From Dyella_A sp035685805 (GTDB lineage Bacteria > Pseudomonadota > Gammaproteobacteria > Xanthomonadales > Rhodanobacteraceae): DNA of 64,000 nt. How positions within the stretch are numbered: the first letter of the stretch is position 1; every line of letters begins with the position of its first letter. Below the pieces are notes generated by a model. That model was not told where the DNA came from. It made no database searches and worked only from the letters and a program-made list of their open reading frames with translations. Both the position numbers and the translations under genes were made by a program. The stretch spans positions 53,022-117,021 of the forward strand of contig NZ_DASSAB010000035.1 of assembly GCF_035685805.1 (NCBI RefSeq), in the 5' to 3' direction. Positions 8,998 to 17,798 of the stretch are shown one piece after another.

Positions 8998-10107
8998 TCA
9001 GGCAGCGACCATGTATCTGTCGCGGCCGGCGCGCTTTGCCTCATAGAGGGCAATGTCCGCTCTGGCCAGGAGCTCATCGGCACTTTCGTCCGGCCGATGC
9101 TGGGCGATGCCGGCAGAAAAGGCGACTGGGCGGGTCGCGTGGCAGTCTGTCCGCACCGCGTGGCGGATGCGTTCCATCAGGCGAGCGGCGCCTTCCAGGT
9201 TGCCGTGCGTAACTACGACGAACTCTTCGCCGCCCCACCGACCGACCGAGTCTGAGCTGCGCAATTGCGCGGTGACGCAATGGGCGAAGGCCTTGAGCAC
9301 GTCGTCTCCGGCGCCGTGGCCAAGCTCGTCATTGATTCGCTTGAAGTGATCGATATCGACAATGGCGAGGCAAAACGGAGTGATGGCCCGTGACGAGAGC
9401 GAGACGTCACGCTCGAGCATCAGTCGGGTGGAGCGGCGGTTGGCAATGCCGGTGAGCTCGTCGCTGACCGCAAGCCGCTCCACTTCGAGCAGCGCCTGGG
9501 TCAGGGCCGCGCGCTGCTCGCTCAGTTTGCGTCGCAGTCCGGACAGTCGGGTGGCGACGACGGCGAGTGCCGGCAGTACGACAACGAGCATCAGCACGTT
9601 GTTGATGTCCAGCCGCATCGGTGGCACCTCTCCGCGCGCCGGCACCCAATGCGGGAACAGGGTGCGCAAGATCACCGCCACGATCAGGCTGGACAATGCC
9701 AGCACGGTAAGGAAGGTGATCTGTCGCCAGCGCAGGGTGAAAGCACCGAAGGCAAATATCACCATGATCGGAAACAGCGCCGAAGTGCGCATGGGGCCAC
9801 AGATGAGATAGCCCCAGCTCACGGCGAGCACGCCCATCGAGAGCTGCCACACCGTCACGGAAGGGTCGCGAAAACGTTCTGTCCACCCGCTGCGTAGCAA
9901 CGCGTAGCTGATTACCACGACGGCAAAGACGAAGCCGAGCCAGAGCGACAGTGCCGTGGTGTTCATCCAGCCCTGGCCCACGCCGGTGATCAGCAGTGTC
10001 GCTGCCCCGAGGTAAACCATGCTGGCGATCAGCCACTGGGTGAGTCGCGCCCTGCGCTTTGCGTTGCTGCTGCCGAGGATATCGATCAGTTTGGAAAACA
10101 TGGACAT
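8998..10107 (-). CDS. Membrane-bound diguanylate cyclase (GGDEF)
   Basis: It probably makes cyclic di-GMP from two GTP. From the ATG at 10107 the product has 369 residues: about five or six hydrophobic helices in residues 20-190, a short coiled linker (LRRKLSEQRAALTQALLEVE), then a GGDEF domain to the C-terminus. The active-site loop reads GGEEF in VGRWGGEEFVVV; DELTGIANRR and DIDHFKRINDELGH are the usual flanking motifs. The sensor part resembles no domain I can name. A GTG at 10131 would extend it by eight residues. An inverted repeat lies 55-85 bases upstream of the start. Confidence 0.88.
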   Translation of the reverse strand: MSMFSKLIDILGSSNAKRRARLTQWLIASMVYLGAATLLITGVGQGWMNTTALSLWLGFVFAVVVISYALLRSGWTERFRDPSVTVWQLSMGVLAVSWGYLICGPMRTSALFPIMVIFAFGAFTLRWRQITFLTVLALSSLIVAVILRTLFPHWVPARGEVPPMRLDINNVLMLVVVLPALAVVATRLSGLRRKLSEQRAALTQALLEVERLAVSDELTGIANRRSTRLMLERDVSLSSRAITPFCLAIVDIDHFKRINDELGHGAGDDVLKAFAHCVTAQLRSSDSVGRWGGEEFVVVTHGNLEGAARLMERIRHAVRTDCHATRPVAFSAGIAQHRPDESADELLARADIALYEAKRAGRDRYMVAA

Positions 10108-10161
10108 CAACAACCCCGCCCCGCCCGACACTCTGGTCGGGTCTCCCTGCGTCGGTATCGG

Positions 10162-10192
10162 CCGGTTACGTTAAAGCTGGAACGTTAACCGG
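10162..10192. promoter_or_regulatory. Imperfect inverted repeat upstream of the diguanylate cyclase
   Basis: CCGGTTACGTT and AACGTTAACCGG flank an 8-base centre. The arms are complementary apart from one unpaired base. It lies 55-85 bases before the start codon, in the position of an operator or 5'-UTR hairpin. No regulator is known. Confidence 0.35.
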
Positions 10193-10361
10193 AGCGGACG
10201 GATGGCGCACAGTGAGCCTGAGGCAATGCACGCCGTCCTTTTCGAGCCCCAGTACCTAGGGATGCGTGTTCATCGACATCGGGTACCTCCACGGACGCGC
10301 GCGGGCGCCCGCGTGATGCCAGACGCGGTGCCTGTGGCCGCGCGCCGGCGTGGCTCCGTAT

Positions 10362-13300
10362 TCAGTGAAAATCCCTCGACCCCGCCTGTAGTTTGCCGAG
10401 CAGGTCGCTGAGGTCGGTGAGGCGGTGGGCGAGGAGGTGGCGGACGCCGCCGACGTGTTGCCATTGGCCGTCCACCATCAGCAGGCGGGAGCTGATCAGG
10501 GGGCGGCGTTGCTGGCTGGCGACGTGCTGCCAGACGATCACGTTGATCGGGCCGTGCTCGTCTTCCATGGTGACGAAGATGACACCGCTGGCGGTGCCCG
10601 GTTGCTGGCGGGTGATGACCAGGCCGGCGGCACGGACATGGCTGCCGTGCAGGGCGTATTGCAGCTGGCGTGAATCGCGGCAGCGCCGGGCGCGCAGCTG
10701 GGCGCGCAGCTGGCGCAGCGGGTGCGGACCCAGGCTGAGACCGGTGCTGGCGTAGTCGGCGGCGGTGTCCTGGGCGAGGCTGGGCAGGGGCAGGGCGGCG
10801 GGTGCTTCGGCGCTGGACTGGCCTTCGAACAGCGGCAGCTGTGCCTGCACGCCGGTGACCGCCCAGCGGGCGCGGTGGCGATGGCCGGCCAGGCCGCGCA
10901 GGGCGCCGGCTTCGGCCAGCGCCTCGCGATGCGGGCGACTGAGATCGGCGCGCAGGCACAGGTCTTCGGCATCGCGGAAAGGCTGCTGATCGCGGGCCGC
11001 GGTGATGGCGAGCCCGGCCGCTTCGCCGAGCCCGCTGACCATGCGCAGGCCCAGTCGCAGCGCAGGTTGCCCCCGTGCATGGCGCGGATCGTCTTCCAGC
11101 GTGCAGTCCCATTGGCTGTATCGCACGTCGACCGGGCGCACGGCCACGCGGCTGACGCGCTGCAGCTCCTGCACGATCTGGCTGGGCGCGTAGAAGCCCA
11201 TCGGCTGCGAATTGAGCAGGGCGCAGGCGAATGCGGCCGGTTCGTGGCATTTCAGCCAGCAGCTGACGTAGACCAGGTTGGCGAAGCTGGCCGCATGCGA
11301 CTCGGGAAAACCGTACGAGCCGAAGCCCTTGATCTGCTCGAACAGCTGGGCTGCGAACTCCTCGGCGTAGCCGAGCTTGAGCAGGCCGGCAGTGATGCGC
11401 TGGCGGTGCGGTTCCATGCCGCCGTGACGTTTCCATGCGGCCATCGAGCGGCGCAGCTGGTCGGCTTCGCCGGCGGTGTAGCCAGCCGCGACAATGGCCA
11501 GCTTCATCACCTGCTCCTGGAACAGCGGCACGCCCATGGTGCGGGTGAAAATGGCGGCGACATCGGGGTGGTGCCACATGTCCGGTTCGCGACCGTGCCG
11601 GCGCGCCAGGTACGGATGCACCATGTTTCCCTGGATCGGGCCGGGCCGCACGATCGCCACCTGAATCACCAGGTCGTAGAACTCGCGCGGCTGCAGCCGC
11701 GGCAGCATGGCCATCTGGGCGCGGCTCTCGATCTGGAACACGCCGGTAGTCTCGGCGCGGCGGATCATCTCGTACGTGGGCTCGTCGTCCTGCGGCAGCG
11801 AGGCGAGGGTGGGAAAGTCGCGGCCGCGCTCGGTGCGCAGCAGGTGCAGGCATTTGCGGATGCAGGTGAGCATGCCCAGCGCGAGGCAGTCGACCTTGAG
11901 CATGCGCATCGATTCGAGGTCGTCCTTCTCCCACTGGATGATGGTGCGGTCGGGCATGGCCGCGTTTTCCACCGGCACAAGGCTGTCCAGCGCGGCGTCG
12001 CTGATGACGAAGCCGCCCACGTGCTGGGACAGGTGGCGGGGGAAGTCGAGCAGCTGGAAAGTGAGTTTCAGCAAGCGGCGGATCAGCGGGCTGTCGGGGT
12101 CGAAGCCGCCCTCGCGCAGCAGCACATGCGCCGGCGTGTCGCCCTGGCCACGGGCAAAGATGTGGCTGAGCTGGTTGACCTGGTCCAGCGGCAGGCCGAG
12201 CGCGCGGGCTACGTCGCGAATGGCGCTCTTGCCGCGGTAGCGGATCACCGTGGCGGCCAAAGCGGCGCGTTCACGGCCGTATTTCTTGTAGATGTACTGG
12301 ATCACCTCCTCGCGCCGTTCGTGCTCGAAGTCGACGTCGATGTCCGGCGGCTCGTTGCGCTCGGCGGAGATGAAGCGCTCCATCAGCAGGTCGATCCTGC
12401 CCGGGTTCACCTCGGTGATGCCGAGCGCGAAACAGACCGCCGAATTGGCCGCCGAGCCGCGGCCCTGGCAAAGGATCTGCCGGCTGCGCGCGAAACGCAC
12501 GATGTCCGCCACGGTGAGGAAGTAGGCCTCGTACTGCAGCTGGGCGATCAGCGTGAGCTCGCGCTCTATCTGCGCACGGATGACCTGCGGCACGCCTTCC
12601 GGCCAGCGCCAGCGCATGCCGTCCTCGGTGAGATGGCGCAGCCACGAGCGGGCGCTGTGGCCTTCGGGCACCAGTTCCCTCGGGTAGGTGTAGTTGATGG
12701 TGCGCAGGTCGAAGGTGCAGCGTGCGGCGATGCGCAGGCTCTCGTCCATCAGCGCGGCAGGATAGTTCGCCGCCAGCACCTCGCGCCGACGCAGGTGGCG
12801 CTCGCCGTTGGGGAACAGCTTGTCGCCGACCTCGGCCACGCTGGCGCGGTGGCGGATGGCGGTGAGCGTGTCCTGCAAGGCGCGGCGGCTGCGCACGTGC
12901 ATGTGCACGTCGCCGCTGGCGACCAGTGGCAGCTCCAGCACGCCGGCCAGTTCGGTGAGCGCGTGCAGCCGCTGCCGATCGTCCGGGCCGTGATGCAGTT
13001 CCACCGCCAGCCAGCAGCGGCCGGCGAAGGTCTGTGCCATCCAGCGACCGTGTTCGGGATCGGGCGTGGCGTCCGGCAGCCACAGCGCCAGCGTGCCGGG
13101 CAGGCCTTGGGCGAAATCGGCACGAGTCAGCCGGTAGCTGCCCTTGTCGGCGCGGCGCCGGCCTTGGGTAATCACGCGGCACAGCTGGGTGTAGCCGGCG
13201 TGGTCTTCGCACAGCAGCACCAGCTTGGGGCCGTCCTCGAGCTGGAATTCGGCGCCGACGATCAGCCGCACGGCAGGCGGTTCGCCCTTGGTGGGACGGG

Positions 13301-13589
13301 TGTCGTCCTGCGCGTCGAGCGCGCGCACGATGCCGGCCAGCGAGCACTCGTCGGTGATCGCCAGCGCGGTGTAGCCCAGCGCCTGGGCGCGGGCGAACAG
13401 CTCCTGCGCATGCGAGGCGCCACGATGGAAGGAGTAGGGCGAGAGGCAGTGCAGCTCGGCATAGCCCGGCGGTGGTGTGTTGGCCGCCGCGCTGGATGTC
13501 GATGGCATCGCGGGTGCAGACGATGGCGTGGTGGCGGGCGCGTCGAGCGAGGAGACCACGCGCAGGTGCGGGCGCTTGCCGGCGCTCAT
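10362..13589 (-). CDS. dnaE2: Error-prone DNA polymerase, DnaE2 (ImuC)
   Basis: A C-family polymerase used in SOS mutagenesis and translesion synthesis with ImuA and ImuB. The product of about 1,075 residues carries an N-terminal PHP domain (YAELHCLSPYSFHRGAS, ITDECSLAG), the polymerase palm with catalytic aspartates in PDIDVDFEHERR (about residue 413), GRGSAANSAVCFALGIT, and a C-terminal OB-fold (GVIFVTMEDEHGPINVIVW). The ATG at 13589 overlaps the imuB stop by 4 bases. It is about 100 residues shorter than replicative DnaE, as expected for DnaE2. The 230 bases after it hold no gene I can support. Confidence 0.96.
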   Translation of the reverse strand: MSAGKRPHLRVVSSLDAPATTPSSAPAMPSTSSAAANTPPPGYAELHCLSPYSFHRGASHAQELFARAQALGYTALAITDECSLAGIVRALDAQDDTRPTKGEPPAVRLIVGAEFQLEDGPKLVLLCEDHAGYTQLCRVITQGRRRADKGSYRLTRADFAQGLPGTLALWLPDATPDPEHGRWMAQTFAGRCWLAVELHHGPDDRQRLHALTELAGVLELPLVASGDVHMHVRSRRALQDTLTAIRHRASVAEVGDKLFPNGERHLRRREVLAANYPAALMDESLRIAARCTFDLRTINYTYPRELVPEGHSARSWLRHLTEDGMRWRWPEGVPQVIRAQIERELTLIAQLQYEAYFLTVADIVRFARSRQILCQGRGSAANSAVCFALGITEVNPGRIDLLMERFISAERNEPPDIDVDFEHERREEVIQYIYKKYGRERAALAATVIRYRGKSAIRDVARALGLPLDQVNQLSHIFARGQGDTPAHVLLREGGFDPDSPLIRRLLKLTFQLLDFPRHLSQHVGGFVISDAALDSLVPVENAAMPDRTIIQWEKDDLESMRMLKVDCLALGMLTCIRKCLHLLRTERGRDFPTLASLPQDDEPTYEMIRRAETTGVFQIESRAQMAMLPRLQPREFYDLVIQVAIVRPGPIQGNMVHPYLARRHGREPDMWHHPDVAAIFTRTMGVPLFQEQVMKLAIVAAGYTAGEADQLRRSMAAWKRHGGMEPHRQRITAGLLKLGYAEEFAAQLFEQIKGFGSYGFPESHAASFANLVYVSCWLKCHEPAAFACALLNSQPMGFYAPSQIVQELQRVSRVAVRPVDVRYSQWDCTLEDDPRHARGQPALRLGLRMVSGLGEAAGLAITAARDQQPFRDAEDLCLRADLSRPHREALAEAGALRGLAGHRHRARWAVTGVQAQLPLFEGQSSAEAPAALPLPSLAQDTAADYASTGLSLGPHPLRQLRAQLRARRCRDSRQLQYALHGSHVRAAGLVITRQQPGTASGVIFVTMEDEHGPINVIVWQHVASQQRRPLISSRLLMVDGQWQHVGGVRHLLAHRLTDLSDLLGKLQAGSRDFH

Positions 13590-15022
13590 GCGAACCACCC
13601 GTGCAGCATCCAGCCTTCGTCCCGGGGACGTTCGCCCGGCGGGCAGAACGCCCAGGCGTGCTGGCCGTCGGCGGTTTCCAGCACGTAGTAGTCGCGGCGC
13701 AGGTCGCCGCCGTCCCACCAGCCGCTTTCGATGCGCTCCGGCCCGGCCAGGATGCGTAGGCCGTGGCCACGCAGCGGGATCGGCCGGGGCAGCAGCCAGG
13801 TTGGGCGCGGCCGCGTGGTCGGCGCCACGTGGTCAGCCTTGGCCGGCATGATCCGCTGCGCCTGGTCGGGCCGTGGATCCACCGTGGCCTGCAGCCGGTA
13901 GACGGCGCTGTCGCCCAGCCGGGCGCGCAGGCGTTCCTGCAGCTGCTCCAGCGGGATGGCGTGTTCCGGACGCTGGTCGAACAGGTCGCGCCCGCCCGGT
14001 ACGAACGGCGGCAGCTCGGTGGCGCGCAGGCGCAGGAACACCACCGGATGCGCCAGGGCCACCCGCTCCAGCCGTCCGCGCGCCAGTTCGAACAGCGCGG
14101 CCGGCGCACGCTCGGGCTGCAGCAGGCCGACCACCACCCGTGTGGGCGCGTGGCCGCGGTGGCCGAGGCTGAGCACGAAGCGCTGCACGCCGCCGTCGCG
14201 ACCGGCGAGGAAGTCGGCCAGGTCGCCGGTGAGCCGGCGCAGCGGGAAGGCCAGCGAGGCGATGTTCTCCACGTCGAAATTGAACTCGATGCGCAGGTCG
14301 AAGCGGTCCGGTGGCAGGTAGCGCGGCAGCGGATGGGTGCTGTCGCCGAGCAGGTCGTCGAGGTGGTCCAGCAGCGGCGCGCCGAAGCGCCGGCGCAGGC
14401 CGGCGCGGGGCAGCGCGAGCAGCGCACCGAGCTGGTGCACGCCCATCCCGGCCAGGGTCTCTTCGCTGCGGCCCGGCAGCCCGGCATGACGCAGCGGCAG
14501 GCGCGCAAGCCGCTGGCGCAGGCGTCCCGGATCGTCGATGGCCGCGCCATCGGACGCCTCGGCCAAAGCGCGTGCGGCCAGTGGCGTGGGCGCCAGCGCG
14601 AGGCGATGGCGAAAGCCCATGGCGGTGAGATCGTCGCGCAGCTTTTTCTCGAAGTCCGGCCAGTGGCCGAACAGCCGGTGGCTACGTTGTACTTCCAGCG
14701 CCACCGCGCCGCGTCCGCCGGTATCGGGCAGGCGCAGCACCTCGGCGCTGTAGCGGTAGGCCCAGGCGGCCAGCAAGTCGTGCTGCTGGGCGGTGAGGTC
14801 CGGGTCGTGGGCGAGCGCCTCGAAGCGTGCCAACAGCGCCTGCGCGGTGGTCAACGGCTGGCCGGCACGCACGCCGGTCGCTTGCGCCGCGGCATCGGCG
14901 TCGAGCACGTGCCGCGCCTGCAGTGGTCCGTCGATCAGCACCAGTGGCTGTTCGCCGGGCGGACGGCGACGCTGGAGCGTATCCAGCGCCAGATGCGGCA
15001 GCACGATGCAGGCCCACAACAT
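13586..15022 (-). CDS. imuB: ImuB, inactive Y-family polymerase homologue of the mutasome
   Basis: The product of 478 residues shares the Y-family polymerase fold (N-terminal MLWACIVLPHLALDTLQRR, AAWAYRYSAEV), but positions that normally carry catalytic acidic residues are not conserved, typical of ImuB. In characterised systems ImuB is a beta-clamp-binding hub recruiting DnaE2 and ImuA. The C-terminal 100 residues form a separate region ending in HGWFA. Its stop overlaps the dnaE2 start (ATGA), and it starts 9 bases after imuA. Exact clamp-binding residues were not identified. Confidence 0.93.
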   Translation of the reverse strand: MLWACIVLPHLALDTLQRRRPPGEQPLVLIDGPLQARHVLDADAAAQATGVRAGQPLTTAQALLARFEALAHDPDLTAQQHDLLAAWAYRYSAEVLRLPDTGGRGAVALEVQRSHRLFGHWPDFEKKLRDDLTAMGFRHRLALAPTPLAARALAEASDGAAIDDPGRLRQRLARLPLRHAGLPGRSEETLAGMGVHQLGALLALPRAGLRRRFGAPLLDHLDDLLGDSTHPLPRYLPPDRFDLRIEFNFDVENIASLAFPLRRLTGDLADFLAGRDGGVQRFVLSLGHRGHAPTRVVVGLLQPERAPAALFELARGRLERVALAHPVVFLRLRATELPPFVPGGRDLFDQRPEHAIPLEQLQERLRARLGDSAVYRLQATVDPRPDQAQRIMPAKADHVAPTTRPRPTWLLPRPIPLRGHGLRILAGPERIESGWWDGGDLRRDYYVLETADGQHAWAFCPPGERPRDEGWMLHGWFA

Positions 15023-15031
15023 GGCGCGCGC

Positions 15032-15673
15032 TCATGCGCCCCGGCGCGGCAGGGGAACAGGGTGCGCCGGTGGCTGGGCGCCGCGGCATTTGCGCACGCG
15101 CAGCTGCGGGGCGGGGCGGGTCTCCAGCTCGATCCGCAGCGCCGCTGGCGAGGCGTGCTCGACATGCCGGCGGTCGCGGAACACGAACGCCGGCGTCTGC
15201 CCGGTATCGGCGGCCACCTGCAGCCGGCGCAGGGCGCGATCGTCCGCCTGCGGCGGCCAGCCGAGCACGGCCGAGCAGGCAGCGCTGCGCAGGCTCTGCT
15301 CCATCGCCCACAGCGTCTCGATGGACGAAGCGGCCTGCACGATGACGACATGGCGCATGTCCAGCCCGCGCGCCGACCAGCCGGCCACGCCGGGCAGGTA
15401 CGGCGGCGTGACCAGCATCACCGGCCGATCGCGGCTGGCCAGCGTGGCCAGCGCGGGCAGCACCAGCTGCAGCTCGCCCACGCCGTCCATCGGCAGCAGG
15501 ATTTCGCTCAGCGAGGTGGGCGGCCAGCCACCCTGCGGCAGCGCGTCGTCCAGCGCGGCCAGCCCGGTCGGGATGCCGTCGGCCTGGGTCGGGCGCGCGC
15601 GGCCGCGCCACAAGCGGCGGGCGTCGAACAGCGTCGTCAGGGACGCGTCGGCAGGGGCGGCCACCGGATTCAT
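15032..15673 (-). CDS. imuA: ImuA, RecA-like accessory protein of the mutasome
   Basis: The product has about 213 residues. It contains IPTGLAALDDALPQGGWPP and a beta strand PVMLVTPPYLPGV, as in the RecA/SulA-like fold of ImuA; the Walker A loop is degenerate, as usual for the family. ImuA is thought to inhibit or modulate RecA and to assist DnaE2. The ATG at 15673 lies 2 bases after the lexA stop; an in-frame TTG at 15679 would overlap that stop. The C-terminus is Pro/Arg-rich. Confidence 0.9.
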   Translation of the reverse strand: MNPVAAPADASLTTLFDARRLWRGRARPTQADGIPTGLAALDDALPQGGWPPTSLSEILLPMDGVGELQLVLPALATLASRDRPVMLVTPPYLPGVAGWSARGLDMRHVVIVQAASSIETLWAMEQSLRSAACSAVLGWPPQADDRALRRLQVAADTGQTPAFVFRDRRHVEHASPAALRIELETRPAPQLRVRKCRGAQPPAHPVPLPRRGA

Positions 15674-15675
15674 GC

Positions 15676-16296
15676 TCAACCGGGCCGGATCAGGCCGGCG
15701 AACAGGCCTTCGATGGCGAAGTCCTCGCGCGGGTCGGGGTCGATCGGCGCGTGCTCGGCATTGCGTGGCAGCAGCCGCACCTGGCGACCGCGGCGGTACA
15801 GCCGCTTCACCGTGAAGCCATCGCCGACCCGTGCCACCACGGTCTGGCCGTGCTCGGCCACCGGCGTGGCGTGCACGCCGATCAGGTCGCCGTCGAGGAT
15901 GCCGTCGTCGCGCATCGAGTCGCCCTGCACCCGCAGCAGGTAATCCGGACGCAGCCGGAACAGCGCCGGGTCCAGCCGCAGCACGCGTTCGGTGCTGGCT
16001 TCCGATACCAGCGGCTGGCCGGCGGCGACGCGGCCGATCAGCGGCAACTGCAGGCTGTCGTCGCGGCGACTTTCGCGGGACGCGCCGTCATCCACCAGGC
16101 GGATGCCGCGGGCGCGGTTGGGCAGCAGGGCGATCTGCCCCTTGGTCTCCAGCGCGCGCAGGTGCTTGACCACTGCATTGACGTGCTCCAGCCCGAACGC
16201 CGTGCCGATCTCCTGCAGCGTGGGCGGCATGCCTTCGGCCGCCAGGTGCTGGCGGACGAAATCGAGGATGGCAGCCTGGCGGGCGGTGAGTGACAT
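15676..16296 (-). CDS. lexA: LexA-type SOS repressor heading the mutasome cassette
   Basis: The product of 206 residues has an N-terminal winged helix-turn-helix (about 1-65) and a C-terminal S24 self-cleavage domain. The cleavage pair is Ala92-Gly93 (GRVAAGQPL), with catalytic Ser127 (QGDSMRDDG) and Lys164 (FTVKRLY); each lies 8 residues later than its E. coli counterpart. The recognition helix (LEHVNAVVKHLRAL) differs from E. coli LexA, fitting the different operator next to the start. The ATG at 16296 was chosen because longer starts would begin inside the promoter. It probably represses itself and imuA-imuB-dnaE2. Confidence 0.95.
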   Translation of the reverse strand: MSLTARQAAILDFVRQHLAAEGMPPTLQEIGTAFGLEHVNAVVKHLRALETKGQIALLPNRARGIRLVDDGASRESRRDDSLQLPLIGRVAAGQPLVSEASTERVLRLDPALFRLRPDYLLRVQGDSMRDDGILDGDLIGVHATPVAEHGQTVVARVGDGFTVKRLYRRGRQVRLLPRNAEHAPIDPDPREDFAIEGLFAGLIRPG

Positions 16297-16314
16297 GGTG
16301 TAAATAATTGCACC
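16297..16314. promoter_or_regulatory. LexA-type operator touching the lexA start codon
   Basis: GGTGTAAATAATTGCACC is a near-perfect palindrome (GGTGYA-N6-TRCACC) starting at the base next to the lexA ATG and covering the -10 box. It is not the E. coli CTGT-N8-ACAG form. The role is inferred from position and from known autoregulation of lexA-imuA-imuB-dnaE2 cassettes. Confidence 0.7.
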
Positions 16315-16332
16315 AAATGGAGAGGCCGCCAA
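16304..16332 (-). promoter_or_regulatory. lexA promoter, probably leaderless
   Basis: On the minus strand TTGGCG (16332-16327), a 17-base spacer and AATTAT (16309-16304) form a good sigma-70 promoter. Seven bases then separate the -10 box from the A of the lexA ATG, so transcription would begin at or beside the start codon. No Shine-Dalgarno fits in that space. Confidence 0.6.
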
Positions 16333-16475
16333 GCGGCATGGGCGGCAGGAGAGCGCAGCGGCTTCTCAACGGCTGCGACGGCGCCCGCGGGCGGCATTCC
16401 TGCGGCGCTGCGTCATCGCCGGGGCCGGTATGCGCAGGCTAGAATGGGCGGATTACTCGACCCGCTGGAGGCTTC

Positions 16476-17645
16476 ATGGCTGTCCGTCTTGATCCGCTCG
16501 ACCTTTACGACGTCCGCTCGCTGCTCACGGACGAGGAGCGCATGGTGCAGGACTCCGTCGGCCGCTTCGTCGACGAAAAGGTGCTGCCGATCATTGGCGA
16601 CTGCTTCGAGCAGGGCCGCTTTCCCAAGGAACTGATCCCCGAGATTGCCGGGCTCGGCCTGCTCGGCGCGACGATCCCCGAGGAGTACGGCGGCGGCGGC
16701 ATGAACGGCGTCAGCTACGGCCTGATCTGCCAGGAGCTGGAGCGCGGCGATTCGGGCCTGCGCAGCTTCGCCTCGGTGCAGAGCTCGCTGTGCATGTACC
16801 CGATCTTCGCCTACGGCACGGAAGAGCAGAAAAAGCAGTACCTGCCGGGCATGGCCGCGGGCGAGATCATCGGCTGCTTCGGCCTGACCGAGCCGCACGG
16901 CGGCTCCGATCCGGCCAACATGAAGACCCACGCCAAGAAGGACGGCGGCGACTGGGTCATCAACGGCGCCAAGATGTGGATCACCAACGGCAACCTCGCG
17001 CACATCGCCATCGTCTGGGCGATGACCGAGGACGGCATCCAGGGCTTCATCGTCCCCACCGACACGGCCGGTTTCAAGGCGCAGGAAATCCACAAGAAGA
17101 TGAGCCTGCGCGCCTCGGTGACCAGCGCGCTGTTCTTCGACGGCGTGCGCGTGCCCGACGCCAACCGCCTGCCCAACGTGAAGGGTCTGAAGGGCCCGCT
17201 GGGTTGCCTCAACCAGGCCCGCTACGGCATCACCTGGGGCCCGATCGGCGCCGCCCAGGCCTGCCTGAAGGAAGTGCTCGACTACACCGCCAACCGCACG
17301 ATGTTCGGTCGCCCGCTGTCGGCCAACCAGGCGATCCAGCTGAAGCTGGCCGACATGGCCCGGCGCATCACCACCGCCCAGCTGCTGTCGCTGCAGCTCG
17401 GCCGCCTGAAGGACGCCGGCAAGCTGCAGCCGACCCAGGTGAGCCTGGCCAAGTGGAACAACGTGCGCATGGCCATCGACATCGCGCGCGACTGCCGCGA
17501 CGTGCTCGGCGGCGCCGGCATCACCACCGAGCACGGGGCGATCCGCCACGCGCTGAACCTGGAATCGGTGATCACCTACGAGGGCACCGAGACCGTGCAC
17601 CAGCTGGTGGTGGGCCGCGAACTGACCGGCATCAACGCGTTCTGA
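16476..17645 (+). CDS. gcdH: Glutaryl-CoA dehydrogenase (acyl-CoA dehydrogenase family)
   Basis: This FAD enzyme oxidises and decarboxylates glutaryl-CoA to crotonyl-CoA in lysine and tryptophan breakdown. The product has 389 residues. Sequence traits match the glutaryl subgroup: RSFASVQSSLCMYPI with Arg96 at the position that binds the substrate carboxylate, GCFGLTEPHGGSDP, and the catalytic Glu369 in YEGTETVHQL followed by the C-terminal GRELTGINAF. GGAGG precedes the ATG, and TAGAAT (16440-16445) is a possible -10 element. It is divergent from the lexA cassette. Subgroup assignment is from memory of human GCDH motifs. Confidence 0.9.
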   Translation: MAVRLDPLDLYDVRSLLTDEERMVQDSVGRFVDEKVLPIIGDCFEQGRFPKELIPEIAGLGLLGATIPEEYGGGGMNGVSYGLICQELERGDSGLRSFASVQSSLCMYPIFAYGTEEQKKQYLPGMAAGEIIGCFGLTEPHGGSDPANMKTHAKKDGGDWVINGAKMWITNGNLAHIAIVWAMTEDGIQGFIVPTDTAGFKAQEIHKKMSLRASVTSALFFDGVRVPDANRLPNVKGLKGPLGCLNQARYGITWGPIGAAQACLKEVLDYTANRTMFGRPLSANQAIQLKLADMARRITTAQLLSLQLGRLKDAGKLQPTQVSLAKWNNVRMAIDIARDCRDVLGGAGITTEHGAIRHALNLESVITYEGTETVHQLVVGRELTGINAF

Positions 17646-17683
17646 TCTTGCGCGCCGGCCGTGTCCGGCGCCCTGTTCGATCG

Positions 17684-17764
17684 GCGTCATTCCCGCGCAA
17701 GCGGAAATCCCTTTTTCCTCCCGTAGCCAGGGCAAAGTGGGTTCCCGCTTGCGCGGGAATGACG
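17684..17764. repeat. REP-like inverted repeat
   Basis: Two arms, CGTCATTCCCGCGCAAGCGG (17685-17704) and its reverse complement (17745-17764), are separated by 40 bases and can form a long hairpin. The CGTCATTCCCGCG core is widespread as a dispersed intergenic repeat in proteobacteria. It may also act as terminator for gcdH. Only this one copy is seen in the window. Confidence 0.75.
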
Positions 17765-17798
17765 GGCACCAAGCGCGTACGCCGCCGGGAGTCAGGCA

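Noticed and set aside
10722..13688. 988-codon open frame antisense to dnaE2
   Set aside because: High GC and the codon bias of dnaE2 keep this frame open; the translation is low in complexity with no known domain, and the sense strand encodes a clear polymerase.
13763..15943. 726-codon frame antisense to imuB, imuA and lexA
   Set aside because: Spans three well-supported genes on the other strand and its translation is rich in Gln/Arg/His repeats typical of GC shadows.
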